Under the pieces are notes generated by a model. The model saw nothing but the letters and a program-made list of their open reading frames with translations. It was not told the origin of the DNA and did not search any database. The position numbers were made by a program, and so were the translations under genes. DNA of 64,000 bases from Symbiodinium natans. Taxonomy: Eukaryota > Sar > Dinophyceae > Suessiales > Symbiodiniaceae. The DNA lies in the NCBI GenBank assembly GCA_905221605.1, contig CAJNDS010000143.1:103501-167500 (forward strand), written 5' to 3'. Below are positions 32,455 to 44,700 of the stretch, in pieces (within the stretch, counting starts at the first letter, position 1; each line of letters starts with the position of its first letter).

Positions 32455-33245
32455 GACTTGTGTAGTACAGACGTAGTACGCCGGGGACTTCCGTGGCTGG
32501 AAAATGGAGTTTTGTAGTACAAATGTAGTACGCAGGGGACGCCCGGAGCTTCCGTGGCTGGAAAGTCGACTTTTGTAGTACAAACGTAGTACGCCGCGGA
32601 CACGCGGAGCTTCCGTAGCTGGGAAGTCGACTTTTGTAGTACAGACGTATAGTACGCCGGGGACGCCCGGAGCTTCCGTGGCTGGAAAGTCGATTTTTGT
32701 AGTACAAACGTAGTACGCGGCGGACACGCGGAGCTTCCGTAGCTGGAAAGTCGACTTTTGTAGTACAGACGTATAGTGTAGTACAAACGTAGTACGCCGC
32801 GCACACGCGGAGCTTCCGTGGCTGGAAAGTCGACTTTTGTAGTACAGACGTATAGTACGCCGGGGACGCCCGGAGCTTCCGTGGCTGGAAAGTCGATTTT
32901 TGTAGTACAAACGTAGTACGCCGCGGACACGCGGAGCTTCCGTAGCTGGAAAGTCGACTTTTGTAGTACAGACGTATAATGCCGGGGGCGCCCGGTGTTT
33001 CCGTGGCTGGAAAGTCGATTTTTGTAGTACAAACGTAGTACGCGGCGGACACGCGGAGCTTCCGTGGCTGGAAAGTCGACTTTGTAGTACAGACGTATAG
33101 TACGCCGGGGACGCCCGGAGCTTCCGTGGCTGGAAAGTCGACTTTTTGTAGTACTCACGTAGTACGCCGCGCACACGCGGAGCTTCCGTGGCTGGAAAGT
33201 CGACTTTTTGTAGTACAAACGTATAGTACGCCGCGGACGCCCTGG
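32455..33245. repeat. Minisatellite B, about 13 copies of about 60 bases
   Basis: The unit holds TTGTAGTACAAACGTAGTACG, a GC-rich centre (CCGCGGACACGCGGAGC or CCGGGGACGCCCGGAGC) and TTCCGTGGCTGGAAAGTCGA. The two centre types alternate with CAAACG and CAGACG variants, suggesting amplification of a two-unit block. Confidence 0.95.
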
Positions 33246-33254
33246 GCGTCTGAA

Positions 33255-33610
33255 AAACACCGCAAATAGCATGGTAACGGACATCTGGCCGCTTGAAAAC
33301 ACCGCAAATAGCACGGTAACGGACATCTGGCCGCTTGAAACACCGCAAATCGCATGGTAACGGACATCTGGGCGCTTGAAAACACCGCAAATAGCATGGT
33401 AACGGACATCTGGGCGCATGAAAACGCCGCAAATAGCATGGCAACGGACATCTGTGCGCTTGAAAACACTGCAAATAGCACGGTAACGGACATCTGGGCG
33501 CGTGAAAACGCCGCAAATAGCATGGTAACGGACATCTGGGCGCTTGAAAACACTGCAAATAGCATGGTAACGGACATCTGGGCGCTTGAAAACACCGCAA
33601 ATAGCATGGA
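33255..33610. repeat. Minisatellite C, 42-base unit, about 8 copies
   Basis: The unit holds AACACCGCAAATAGCATGG, TAACGGACATCTGG and GCGCTTGAA. The length is a multiple of three, so frames stay open on both strands. Confidence 0.95.
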
Positions 33611-33669
33611 AGCGGAATTCCGGACATACTTGCGCAAATAGCATTCCCGCCGCGGACACCCGGAGCTTG

Positions 33670-34240
33670 CGTGTCGAAACCATCGCAAATAAACCATCGC
33701 AAATATCTCGGGACTCGAATTCCTCGAAACCCTTGCAAATGTCGTGGGACTCGAATTCCGGGGCCTCGAAAACCTCGCAAATATCGTGGGACTCGAATTC
33801 CTCGAAAACCTCGCAAATATCATGGGACTCGACTTCCGAGGCATCGAAAACCTCGTAAATATCGTGGTTCCAAAACCATCGCAAATACCCTGGTCCCCGA
33901 ATTCGCTGGTTCCAAAACCATCGCAAATACCATGGTCCCCGAATTCGCTGGTTCCAAAAACCAGCGCGAAAACCATGGTCCCCGAATTCTCTGCTTCCAA
34001 AACCATCGCAAATACCATGGTCCCCGAATTCGCTGGTTCCAAAACCATCGCAAATACCATGGTCCCCGAATTCGCTGGTTCCAAAAGCATCGCAAATACC
34101 ATGGTCCCCGAAATCGCTGTTTCCAAAACCATCGCAAAAACCATGATCGCGAAAACCATGGTCCCCGAATTCGCTGGTTCCAAAAGCATCGCAAGTATAC
34201 CATGGTCCCCGAATTCGCTGGTTCCAAAACCATCGCAAAT
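33670..34240. repeat. Minisatellite D, about 42-base unit, two subtypes
   Basis: The first part (33670-33870) repeats CTCGAAAACCTCGCAAATAT with CGTGGGACTCGAATTCC. The second (33870-34240) repeats CCAAAACCATCGCAAATACC with ATGGTCCCCGAATTCGCTGG. The piece CGCAAATA-CATGG is shared with minisatellite C next to it. Confidence 0.95.
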
Positions 34241-36300
34241 CAGACAAGTGCAGTGTACAAGTGACTATGCAACCATGTAAGTGCATACATTTGTCCAAGC
34301 GCATACACTTCGGCTGCAAAGAGTCAACTGCATGGAGTCAACGCACGGCAAATCGATGCTTTCGGGCCATCCCTCTTCTAGTTGTTTGTTGCGGCCCCGA
34401 AGTATGCATGGTACACAATGTGTTTGAAGTATGCATTGGGATTGCTAAGGCGCATCAGAGTGCAGAAGTCACTTCAATTTGCCTTGGCCGTCGCCTGCCA
34501 GGGTGGCACCTTCTTTGTGGCCTGACCCGCATCTGTACAAACAACCTGAGGAGCTTGCATAAACTATCCCACTATCTCTTCGATGTGATGTGCCAAGTTA
34601 TCTAAGCACATACCGGAAGGTATAAGAATGCGTGAGAGGTTTTGAGGTTGCCCGCAAAATCGAATCTCAAGGGCTCCAAAGAATTTTGCAGATCCTCGCT
34701 CGAGGCACTTTTTCCTGAAGCTGCAGCTTACGTCCTCGGAGCGCTCGCAAGTGACTTGGGTCAAGCATGCTGGCATCTCAGGCTTTGCTCGACATCTGCA
34801 GGTCCCGAAGTGCGCGAAAGGTTGTTAAAGCCGTTGCGGCTTTGTGAGTCGGCGCGGGTTGCATATCAGTTTGTACCTCTTCCAGGTTGGAAGTGCAGTA
34901 TTGAGATATCGTTAGAGTTGGATGAACCTTGATAGGACTTCGGATCTAAGGTATGGGAGCCCAGCACATCGTGCGGCTGGCTACTTTGGATGTGCCCAAT
35001 GAGGCAGATTCTCTAAGTGGCTCGAGCCACATCGACGCGTGTTGGTGGCAATTATCTGCGACTGGGACGTTTAAGACCTCCACACATAGTATTGAGAGGG
35101 GGCATGTATAGAGCACTTCTGCGTGGGAATACTTGCTTTGAAAGTGGTCTCAAGCTCCTGCACCGGCGGCTGTTCTCCCAGGCAGGTCTGCTGGGAGGCT
35201 GTCTGTGCCTTCGCTTCCGGAAGCCGGCCCTGCAGGTCCTGGCATCCGTGTCAGGCCCATGATCTACAGAATCTACATAAGCCGCATCGTCTACGTCGTC
35301 TACGTCGTCTACATCATCTAATCGTCTGCCACCTCGTCTACATACTCTACATAATATACCCTGTGTACTTATACATCGTCTACATGGCATAAACAAGAGT
35401 TGTGAACAAGTTTCGCGGTGTGCCTCTGGGCTCTCAGTGCAAGTTCGTCTGCGGAAAAGTGTCTCCCTCAGGCATGCTTTGAGGATTCTTGATCGAGCGC
35501 CAGTTTTTGGAGGGACTTGCTCAATGTACTGACTGCGGAGGGGCGGAATAATTCCGAAGGAATCTGCTCCGCTGACATGGCGCCTTTATGGCATGAAGGC
35601 AGAGGGTGTCTGTACTCTGGGCATCTTATGCCGCTCTGAAACCTCTGAGCTCGAAGGAACGCTGAGACCGTGAGACCCATGCATGCGCCTGCAACAGGAT
35701 GTAGGCCATCAGGATGGCCGAACGGGATTACAATGCCTCATGACGGCCTCGGAAAGAAAGTAGCCGCGCCAGGGCAAGAATTCGTGCAGCTTGAGCACCG
35801 TGCGGCAAGAAGGAACCCTTGGATGGTAGAGAACTTGATGAGCTGCAAGCTAGAGGAATACAAGAGTCGATCACAACGTCTGGGGGGGGGAGAGGGAGTG
35901 GGTTCTGGGTGTTTGGACGAGAAAACGATTGGACAACAATTTGTCGCTGTTTGGAGCTTTTGGCTTGGCTTGACGCATGTTCCATGTCGTTTCTCCTGTT
36001 CTCATTTATCTTCTCTCCTGGCTTCGTTAGAAATTTCGTGAGGCTGCAGACAAGACTTGATCAATAAGCGCTGGTTAATAGTCACTACTCTCAATGGACA
36101 CAGGCTGGTCCACAAGGGGTCCAGGAGGGAGTCAGGGTGGTCCATACATAACCATTGGGTTGCCCAGTCCAGGCCCAAAAACATTGGCAACAAAAACTGC
36201 CCATTTGGAAACATCGAAGTTGTGCTCAGCTTTGCCAGGCAGTGCTGGACTGGCTTTCATGGCTCACTGGTGGCTATGCTTCGCATGGAGGATGCTACAG
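34241..36300. other. Spacer with candidate upstream exons of the 36.3-kb gene
   Basis: Two stretches look coding. One is 34705-34801, which reads HFFLKLQLTSSERSQVTWVK... between AG|G and CAG|GTCCCG; an overlapping frame is also open. The other is about 35730-35890, which reads GKKVAAPGQEFVQLEHRAAR, then NPWMVENLMSCKLEEYKSRS. Neither is tied in phase to the exon at 36301. TCTAC/CGTCTAC repeats lie at 35265-35390. Confidence 0.35.
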
Positions 36301-36893
36301 GGCGAGGCCAAGTACGAGACTCCCATTGAACATGTGGGCCGCATGCTCTCCAGGTGCGAGCTAGAGACTTACAAGAACACATCTCGATTCATTTTCGTTG
36401 TCCTTTGGATTTTATTCTTAGTGGCCGGTGTGCGACTCCGGCGTGAGCTCGTGCTGAGCAAAGACGAGCAGCTTTCCCAATGGTTCCAGAACGAGATTCG
36501 CAAGATCCCTGCAGACAGCAACTTCGTTCCACAATGGCCGGGTCACACAGGCACGCCTTCTTTGGACCTGGTTGAGAAGTTCCAGAAGGTGAATGAGCCG
36601 GCAGCGCCGTCGTTGGATTCCTTGGAGGTGGGTGATTTTCCTGCTGTGGATCAAGGATAAGAGAGAGGAGAGACTTCACGTGACCCGGGCGCGCCCAGTG
36701 CCCTGCCGCCTCTCAAGCCGTGCAGCAGAAGAAGAAGAAGAAGAAGAAGAAGAAGAAGAAGAAGAAGAAGAAGAAGAAGAAGAAGAAGAAGAAGAAGAAG
36801 AAGAAGAAGAGAGATCAAGCGATAGAGAGATAGACAGAGACAAAGAAAGAGAGAGAGACAGAGAGAGAGTGGGCCCTCTTCGCTGGGTAGAAG

Positions 36894-36929
<36 letters not shown>

Positions 36930-37890
36930 AATAGAGAGCTAGAGAGATAGAGAGATAGAGAGCTAGAGAGATAGAGAGATAGAGAGATAGAGAGATAGAG
37001 AGATAGAGAGATAGAGAGATAGAGAGATAGAGAGGAAGAGAGACAGAGAGACAGAGAGACAGAGAGACAGAGAGACAGAGAGACAGAGAGCGTGTCACCA
37101 TGCCTACGCTCCACAACGTTGGGGCGCGCGGATCGCGCGGGGGCTCCGGCCCTCAAGCCCCCAAGTGAAGTGAAGTGAAGATGGAGAGATAGAGATAGAG
37201 CGAGATTGAGCGAGAGCGCGAGATTGAGCGAGAGAGCGCGAGAGCGAGCGAGAGAGCGAGAGAGCGTGATAGCGCGAGAGCGCGAGAAGAAACGAAAGGC
37301 AGGAATAGATGCAATAGAAAGCCAAGCGGTTACGGAGTTGGGTGCTGAGTTTCCCGTCCAAGTAGCGTCAACATGGCACAAAAGAGGAATGTTTTGAAAC
37401 CGTCTTGCAGGAGGGCCCGCTGTCCGCACGCTCAATCAGTGCGCCCCTGCAGGGGGCCGTGGCACCTCCTCAGGAGGCCAACGCAGTACCACGAAGTAGG
37501 GTCATGTTCTAGCGCGCAATGGCTGTTTAGGAGCGCACCGATGTTGGGTTGACTCAGGAGCACGACATCTATGTGCCGGAGGGCATGGAGGCCTCTTTGC
37601 TTCATCGTGCAAGGACGACACTTCCTGTTCTGCAGCCGGTACACGAATCCAAGCCTCTGCCACAGTACAACGCAGAGAAGAAGGCTAGGTCCTCGTCCTC
37701 ATCAGGCTCTCCCAGCCAACGAACGACACCTTCAGCCTCCTCCAATTCAGAACGGTCTCGCCGCTTCTCTTTGGGTGGTCGAGGAGACCGAAATGGTCGT
37801 TCCATCAGTGCATCCTCTTTATCATCTTTGGAGGCGGCCGCAATCCTGGGCTTGCCACCCAGGTCTGCATTTCGCAAATCTCCAGTTTAG
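36301..37890 (+). CDS. 3' part of a single-pass membrane protein gene
   Basis: Not recognised. Three exons fit: 36301-36629 (starts GEAKYETPIEHVGRMLSRCE after CAG; GT donor GTGGGT); 37411-37473 (EGPLSARSISAPLQG..., AG|G acceptor, GA donor); and 37531-37890 (ERTDVGLTQEHDIYVPEGME..., stop TAG). All join in phase 0. Exon 1 has a clear transmembrane helix (FIFVVLWILFLVAGV, codons about 31-45 of the exon) followed by RLRRE, as a positive-inside flank. The 119-codon last exon ends in a Ser/Arg-rich tail (KKARSSSSSGSPSQR, RSISASSLSSLE), probably disordered and phosphorylated. The first intron of the model holds the long GAA/GA microsatellites. Alternatively the first exon runs on to a TAA at 36658. 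Confidence 0.5.
36726..37280. repeat. GAA trinucleotide and GA-type microsatellites in an intron
   Basis: About 28 GAA triplets (36726-36810), then GAGA/GATAGA/GACAGA repeats to about 37088 and again at 37180-37280. They sit in the intron 36630-37410. The Glu-repeat (+) and Ser/Leu-repeat (-) frames of 85-206 residues are not genes. Confidence 0.95.
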
Positions 37891-38300
37891 GTCTCAAGGT
37901 CTCAACAGTTCCAAGAGGACTCAGCTGAGGCTGATTCCCGTTGAATAGAGACAGAGAGGCAGCGCGAATTCAATTTGGGGTTTGGTGACAGGGTATGGAG
38001 ATGCAGTGCGGTCAGAGCCCCGGACCAGCATTTGGAAGATCGGCGACCTCCGCTCAGCAGAGTGCGACGTAGTGCGGAGAAACGGCGCGAGCTGCATGTG
38101 TCGTCTCGTATTTGCGAGTCTTGGCCTCGGTCCATGTGCATATTACTGCATATTCATTTCGGGAATGTGTATGGTGAGAGAGAGAAGGATCATGAATGCG
38201 TTGGCTTATTCTCTCGATATTTCTTCTGTTTTGAAATTGTTTTGATGTCTTTTGTTCACGCTGGTGTGCCTTCCTCGGCTGCTTAGGCCCCTAGGCTCCG

Positions 38301-38798
38301 TTGAGGGCCCCATACTCGAACAGCGTCCGTGATAGGATCAGAGTTCAACCGGTAGACCTCTCACGTCTTGTCCAGCTGTTCAAAGCGGTTTGTGCTGCAG
38401 AGGGCGCAACTTTTGTGGTGCCGGCGCCGGTTCATCCTTGTCAGTCCACACACCCGATCCGAGGGCACATAAAGACGATCACAAGTTTCGCTCCCCGATT
38501 AGGCATACGGCTTGTGGGTTGCGCGCCTCGAATTCACAGAAGTTCTTCAAACCGTGTTGTGCGGCAGCTTTTCAGCTTTATAGCATCAGCCACTCAGAAG
38601 ACTTAGAAGTCTCTGAAGAACTTGCTGCCGCTTGCGGCTATGGGAGGCCCACTCAATGCCAGCATTTCTTCAGAGGTGGACACATTGTTGGGCACAGCTT
38701 GCAGGCCCCTCCGGAAATCCCTACGCCAACAACCGCCACGCGGATGTGTTGAACGAGGAGCTTTGAATGGGAGCTCGGCAAGTTGCAGTGTAGGATGA
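38301..38798 (+). pseudogene. Open frame interrupted by one TAG (possible decayed exon pair)
   Basis: The frame reads VDLSRLVQLFKAVCAAEGAT, FVVPAPVHPCQSTHP and onward to TAG at 38604, then continues in the same frame SLKNLLPLAAMGGPLNASIS, SEVDTLLGTACRPLRKSLRQ to TGA at 38796. Both halves look protein-like. Either an intron spans the stop or the frame is dead. Family unknown. Confidence 0.25.
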
Positions 38799-40991
38799 TG
38801 CAAAAAAGCTGGTGGTTCTGCATGATGTCATTAACGCCCCCTCCTCGACTCCCCACAGTCGAGAGCGTGTCCGCGATCCACAAGCTAAGATTCATCATAT
38901 CTCCGCTTCGGAAAAAGGTAAGATATGGCGACTCGCAAACTTCGTAAACTGTCCATCATAAATTCCCAGATCCCAAGCCCGCTAGAATCGGCAGCGGACA
39001 ATTTCTAGGCATCACACTGTCAAGCCCCGAAAATCGCATGCTCTCGCAGAAACTAAGCAAAGTGCCCAGGAACCAACTGAAGAGGCGGCCAAGATCCGCC
39101 TTGTCGAAGAGGCTCATGCCGCGGAACATGCGCGTAGGCTTAGCATGTAGTGGCACCACGGGTCATGTTTTGGTGCGGTGTTCAGGCCCTTTTTTAGGTT
39201 TTCATGCGCATGATCCATCCCGGAACGGAATCGGTCAGGTTGCCCTTCCCAGTGTGACCCCGCATCTTGCTCAATTCGAAGCCCCACACTGCCACACAAT
39301 GACTGTACCGAAGCCTGATGCTGAAAGTTGCGAAAGTCGACATTGAGGCTTCATGTCGTGCTTAAGTCAGAGAGCAGAGATTTTCAGAGTTTTCGTTTCT
39401 CATAGCCGCCTCCCGGATCTCGCGGGGGAGTTTGCCGTTTGAGTTTCAGACTCAGCCGTGTCCGGTTTTCCGATATTCTGGCGCTGGTTTCCGATGCGGG
39501 CCTGGTTTCCAATTTCTCGCTCCCGGTTTTCGGAGTCATTTCTAGCTTCCGATTGCTCAGAAAATGAGCAAAAACCAGACTTCGATTCAGAAGCTGCGAG
39601 GAGGGAAAGGGAGGGAGATGGAGGGAGTAATTACGTGTATTCATAAAGGGAACATGCCCCAAACCCGCGGGATTTACAGTGTTCTTGCGTCTTGGTACAC
39701 GATATATGCTTTAAGCAAGGCTCGCTGTCGCAAGTGTCCATTCCTGTTTACAGCGTTTCATTCGGTGCTTGAGGTTTTTAGTCGCAAGCATCCGTCCCAA
39801 ATGCACTCATGCAAGAACACTGACATGTACAGCACATTGGTTTCTGGTGCTGTGCGGAACCGGAACTCGTAGCCCTGTACAAGGGCGCGAAAGCGTGGCA
39901 GGCGTGCGTTAAAGAGACGGCGTGCCAACACTGCTACATGCCCCAAACACGACGAACAAAAATTATTCTCAAGCTTCATTCAGGGCGCCCCACTTTGTAC
40001 TGTGTTTGCCGGATTGGGGGCTCTGGAAGGGAGGGACCGGCAAGTCGCGGCGGTGTCGCAATGGGCAAACTGCACTCGATGTGAAAAGTGGGTGCTTTCA
40101 GTGCAGGTCAAGAATCGAGCCAAAGGTGCCTTTGCGCAGAAGGACCGGTGTGCTTGGGGTGGAGGGAGCACCCAGCCATTTAGCGTGCCTTTCGCAGAAG
40201 CCAAACTCAAGCATTCAAATGTTGCGATCTTCAGAGCTCCACTCAAGGGGTTTTCGCTGAGGACATGCCGAGTGCGGAGCTTCTTTATGGCAAGGCTGGG
40301 CAGGGGAGTGGGTGGGGGCATCGACCTTGGGGCATGTCTGCTTCTTTTGAAAGCCGCGCTTAGCCGCGCTTTAGGAATGGAGCTGACAGTCATTGGTTTG
40401 CTCGCGCAGTGCGAATGAGCTTATAGCTCACCTTCTCACCTCCCCAGTTTCGCATTTCACGAGGTCCAAACATGCCCGTACATGCGCCTTTGAGTGAGGC
40501 TCCAAACTCAAACTCCAAAGCTGGCTCCCACTCAAACCCCAGAAGAGCCGATGTGTTGCAGCAAGTGTGGCTACAGACATAGCCCTCTGAGCCACAGGAA
40601 TAGGCAGGAATAGGCGGAATAGGTACAGAGCAGCAGTGGAAGCACGCTTCGGAGGCCATCTCCCTCTTGTCCTCGATGCCTGAGAAGATGGAAGCCACTT
40701 TGCGGGGACACCCGGGGGGGGGGGGGGGGAAACTGCAGCTTCGGTGAAGTTCTCAGCTCCTTGACTCCATGACTCCATGACTGTCTGACGTTCAGGGGAG
40801 CATGCGACAGCATGTGGCAAGCGTGAGAGATTTCGCAAACATAGCCATGCTCTACCATTGTAGCTATTGCAGCTGGTACAACTGGTCATCCAGCAAAGCT
40901 TCCCCCCGACTTGTGGCAGGTACTCCAATAGGTCGATGGTGAGGTTGAACCTCAACAAGGCACAAAAGCACGGAATGGAAGGGAACAGGTG

Positions 40992-41072
40992 TGCTTTGAG
41001 TGTGCTTTGAGTGTGCTTTGAGTGTGCTTTGAGTGTGCTTTGCGTGTGCCTTGCGTGTGCTTTGAGTGTGCT
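40992..41072. repeat. 11-base tandem repeat (GTGCTTTGAGT)
   Basis: About 7 copies, the later ones varying to GTGCTTTGCGT and GTGCCTTGCGT. Confidence 0.9.
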
Positions 41073-41756
41073 TTTGCTGCAATCTTATGACTGGAGGACT
41101 GCTGTGAGACTTAACTTTGACAAGTGCCGAGCTTGAGCCACAAACGACCCAGGTAGAGGGCGCGCTCGAGGATGCCAACAAATGCTGCTGGCTTACAAAA
41201 CCATTACAAACGCCACATCGCCTCGGCCCGGCCCCTGTTCATGCAAACATGAGTTCTAGGAGTGGGTGGAGGTCGGGGGTGGAGGGGGGGTAGTGGGTGG
41301 GGGGGGGGGGGGGGCGTGGGAGGGAGGGGTGATGTGGGTCTCAGTGTTCGCTTCATCCCGGCCCGGGCAACTTGCTTGTGTTACAACTTGGAAAACACTC
41401 CCCTGACAAAACGCCAATCGCAATCTCGTCTCCAATGAATATACATTGTTCATGGACCATGTTTGCGGCATATACTTGTTTGAAGACATCCAGTCTTGCA
41501 CATCCCTGAACCCATGCCCAACACCTCACTCAAAGGGTTTTAAGGTTCCTTTCATGAAGTGGCTGCGTACCGGCATGTTGTAACCCGAAGTCCTTCATGG
41601 ATCTGAAGATCCTTTTAGGGGCTGATAAGTTCATCAACGACCTGTCGTCTTTGTTTGTGCCAATCCAATGACTCTGCTTCTTTTGCCACACACACACACA
41701 CACCTCTTCTGGCAGCCCTTGAGCTGTTCAATGCTGAGCGAGAGCATGCACTGAAG

Positions 41757-44700
41757 GCCTGGAGCTGGACCCAAAAGCCGTGAAGGCCCATCACCGCAAG
41801 GCGCAGGCCCACGTTTGTCTTGTAGCCCAATGCCTCCCCACCGAACCGGCAGCACAGGCCCACCTCGCCCTTTTCCTAACCAGTTTAGGGGTTGAAAGTT
41901 TAGGGTAGCGTTGCACTGTCTCGTCTGTTTTTTCTGTCTCGTCTGGTTTTTGTTCTAAGCTCGCGAGGGGGTTGCATAGTTATGTTGGAACGTGGCTCAG
42001 CCTATTGTAGTTGCTTAAGTTCTTCAAGATAGAAAATTAGCTCCACTAAGTTGCAAAGATTGAAAGGCCAATCGGAGGCCATCAGAGCTTTGGGGCTTTC
42101 AGAAAGTTCCTGCGGCGGCCCTCGGAGGCGCTGCTGCGCCTGTCGGAATGGGATGATGCAATCAAGGCAGCAGAGGCCGCGTCGTGTGGGTGCGCAGCTG
42201 TGCTGGTGTCCTCATCCTCGTCCTCGTCCTCGTCCTCGTCCTGGTCCTGCTCCTGGTCCTGGTCGCCGTCCTCGTCGTGGTCGTCCTGGTCGGCGTCGTT
42301 GTCTTTGTAGTCGTCGGTGTCTTTGTTGTCTGTGTTCCCTTTTTGTCTTTGTTGTCTTCGTTGTCTTCGTTGTCTTCGTTGCCTTCGTTGCCTTCGTTGT
42401 CTTCGTTGTCATCGTTGCCTTCGTTGCCTTCGTTGTCTTTGTAGTCTTCGTTGTCTTTGTTGTCTTGGTCTTTGTCTTGGTCTTCGTGTTTGTTTTTGTC
42501 GTCGTCTTCGTCGTCCTCGTGGTCGTCGTCGTCGTGGTCGTCGTCTTCGTTGCCTTCGTCGTCTTCGTCGTCTTCTTGGTCACCTGCGTCTTTGCATTCG
42601 TCTTTGTCTTCTTGGTGTATTCTTTGTATTATTTGTGTCTTTTGTGTCTTCTTTGTCTTCTTTGTATTCTTTGTCTTTTTCGTATTCTTCGTCTTCTTTG
42701 TCTTCTTTGTCTTCTTTGTCTTCTTTGTCTTCTTTGTCTTCTTTGTCTTCTTTGTCTTCTTTGTCTTCTTTGTCTTCTTTGTCTTCTTGGTCTTCTTGGT
42801 CTTCTTGGTCTTCTTGGTCTTCTTGGTCTTCCTGTCTTCCTGTCTTCCTGGCTTCTTGTCTTCTTGTCTTCTTGCCTTCTTGTCTTCTTGTCTTCTTGTC
42901 TTCTTGTCTTCTTGTCTTCTTGTCTTCTTGTCTTCTTGTCTTCTTGTCTTCTTGTCTTCTTGTCTTCTTGTCTTCTTGTCTTCTTGTCTTCTTGTCTTCT
43001 TGTCTTCTTGTCTTCATCGTGGTCGCGGTCGTTGTGCTCTCAATTGTTCCTGCTCGGACAGCGGGTGCACATGATCTATCGCCTTATGTGTGCATCCTGC
43101 AGGTGCTCTGAGTGTATAGAAAATCACCTGCATCCACGTGCAGATAATGGTCCATGAAGCCCAAAGAGAATGCCAGATTTGCAGTCAGCAGATCGGATGG
43201 GGTGTTTGGAGACAATGCCGTCCGGGTGTTTTGAATCTGAACCATGCATCTTCAAGCCCCGAGACACTTCCCTAACACAATTTCCTCTGGAAAGGAGGGC
43301 GCCAAGTTGGATCCTGAGAACAAGGCCTTTCCTGAGCTCATTGAGAAGGCCCTCCCACTCTGATCGGTTTGGGGTGTTGAATTCTTGATCTTATGCCAAG
43401 TCTTTCCTTTTCCGAAGCAAATCGGCAAGCATCGATGAGCCATCAGAGTCCCAAGCACCTTCAAGAGGCACAGAAAGACCGGGAAAAGGATGCAGCCGAC
43501 AAGGCCAGGCTCAAGGCGGACGCCCAGGACCCTGCATTTGGTGATTTCCACGGGTGTGCACGTTGGCTTGGACTAGGCTCCAGGATGGCACCAGGGAGGA
43601 GTCGGATCCTGGGATCCTGAAGGGATGGCACGGGATCCACGCACTGCCTCGTGGAGGTTCTTGTTGTTGGAGAGTGGGACATTTCACTGACGTGACTCTG
43701 ACGTGATGATCAGCCAGAGAACCATTTGCAACAACTTGTTGAGCTTGGAACAAGGACATTGTTGTTGATTTATTTGCTTGCTAAAGCTAAACAGTGCTGT
43801 TAGCAATCATATTGCCAGGACACCCGCGTTGAGCTCCACAATGCCTCCACCGCGAGAGCGCCACCGAAGCCCAAGGCAGCTAGTACGGCTAGCTGTGTGC
43901 ACCTAAGCAACTTGAACTTGGTGGCGTCTGCGGCTCTAGTGAGACAGGTTCACTCTGGCGCTGCATGTTGTCAAATTTGTTTGACTCAGTCACACAAGGG
44001 CTTGTTTTCATACTAGTATAGACGAGTGTCGGCGAAAACGCAGCAGGCCAATAGGGACTTGTTGAGGCTTCTCCGATCTTCTCCGAAACACATGTCGGCA
44101 GGACAAGGCTGACAAAGAGAATGAGGGCGGCGAGATGCGCGGCTACAAAAAGACGGCAGTGCCTTAGAAGCATAAGCCGGAAATAGCTCGAATCCGGCAA
44201 AAGAGTCTAGTGCTTAAGCTTGGGAATATTTTGGAATGTCCCTCAGGACGGTAGGACAACGTCGTACTTCCACACAGAGATCTCGGACGAGGCCCAGCGT
44301 TAGAGCACACACGTGTGCAAAAGCCAAAGCACGCCCGGAATCTGGTACCACGTACCACCATGGGAGGCAAAGAAGCTCATCGAGGCTCAGGGATTTGGAA
44401 AGCCTCAGAAGCTGGATGCCCCTGCAGAGGCAGGGCCTTCAAAAATCGAGGCACAACTCAAGGCAGGCAGGGTGCAGCCAAATGGCTTTTGGCCCTTGCC
44501 CTTTGCAAGGCGGGCGATGTCAAGGGGGGTGGCAGCCAGTGGAACCAGGCACAGAGCTGAATAAAGCCCAGTGGAGCTGGCAGAGGCTTTCGCGCAGTGT
44601 CTGAAGCTGCTGCAGTATAGTGTTCAGTCTGGACACACTTCTGTTCGAAAGTATATTTCCCATGCTCCGCTACAGACGCGTTCGTAGTCAGTGCCTGTCG

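Larger units (their letters stand above)
37891..41756. other. Spacer with weak exon candidates
   Basis: One stretch, 39070-39111, reads EPTEEAAKIRLVEE between CAG|G and a GC donor. It could be an early exon of the TPR gene that starts by 41757. The 38301-38798 frame is listed separately. Poly-G runs lie at 40714-40729 and about 41291-41314, and an 11-base repeat at 40992-41072. Nothing else is supported. The 5' exons of the TPR gene must lie here or farther upstream. Confidence 0.4.

Noticed and set aside
31385-34240. CRISPR-like arrays
   Set aside because: Units are contiguous with no unique spacers, and the host is eukaryotic.
42051-43157. 368-residue + ORF rich in Val, Phe, Leu and Cys
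   Set aside because: It translates the GTCTTCTT-type tract inside the TPR-gene intron.
44475-44513. Possible exon GAAKWLLALALCK in the TPR gene
   Set aside because: It would leave an intron of about 12 bases before the next supported exon at 44525.
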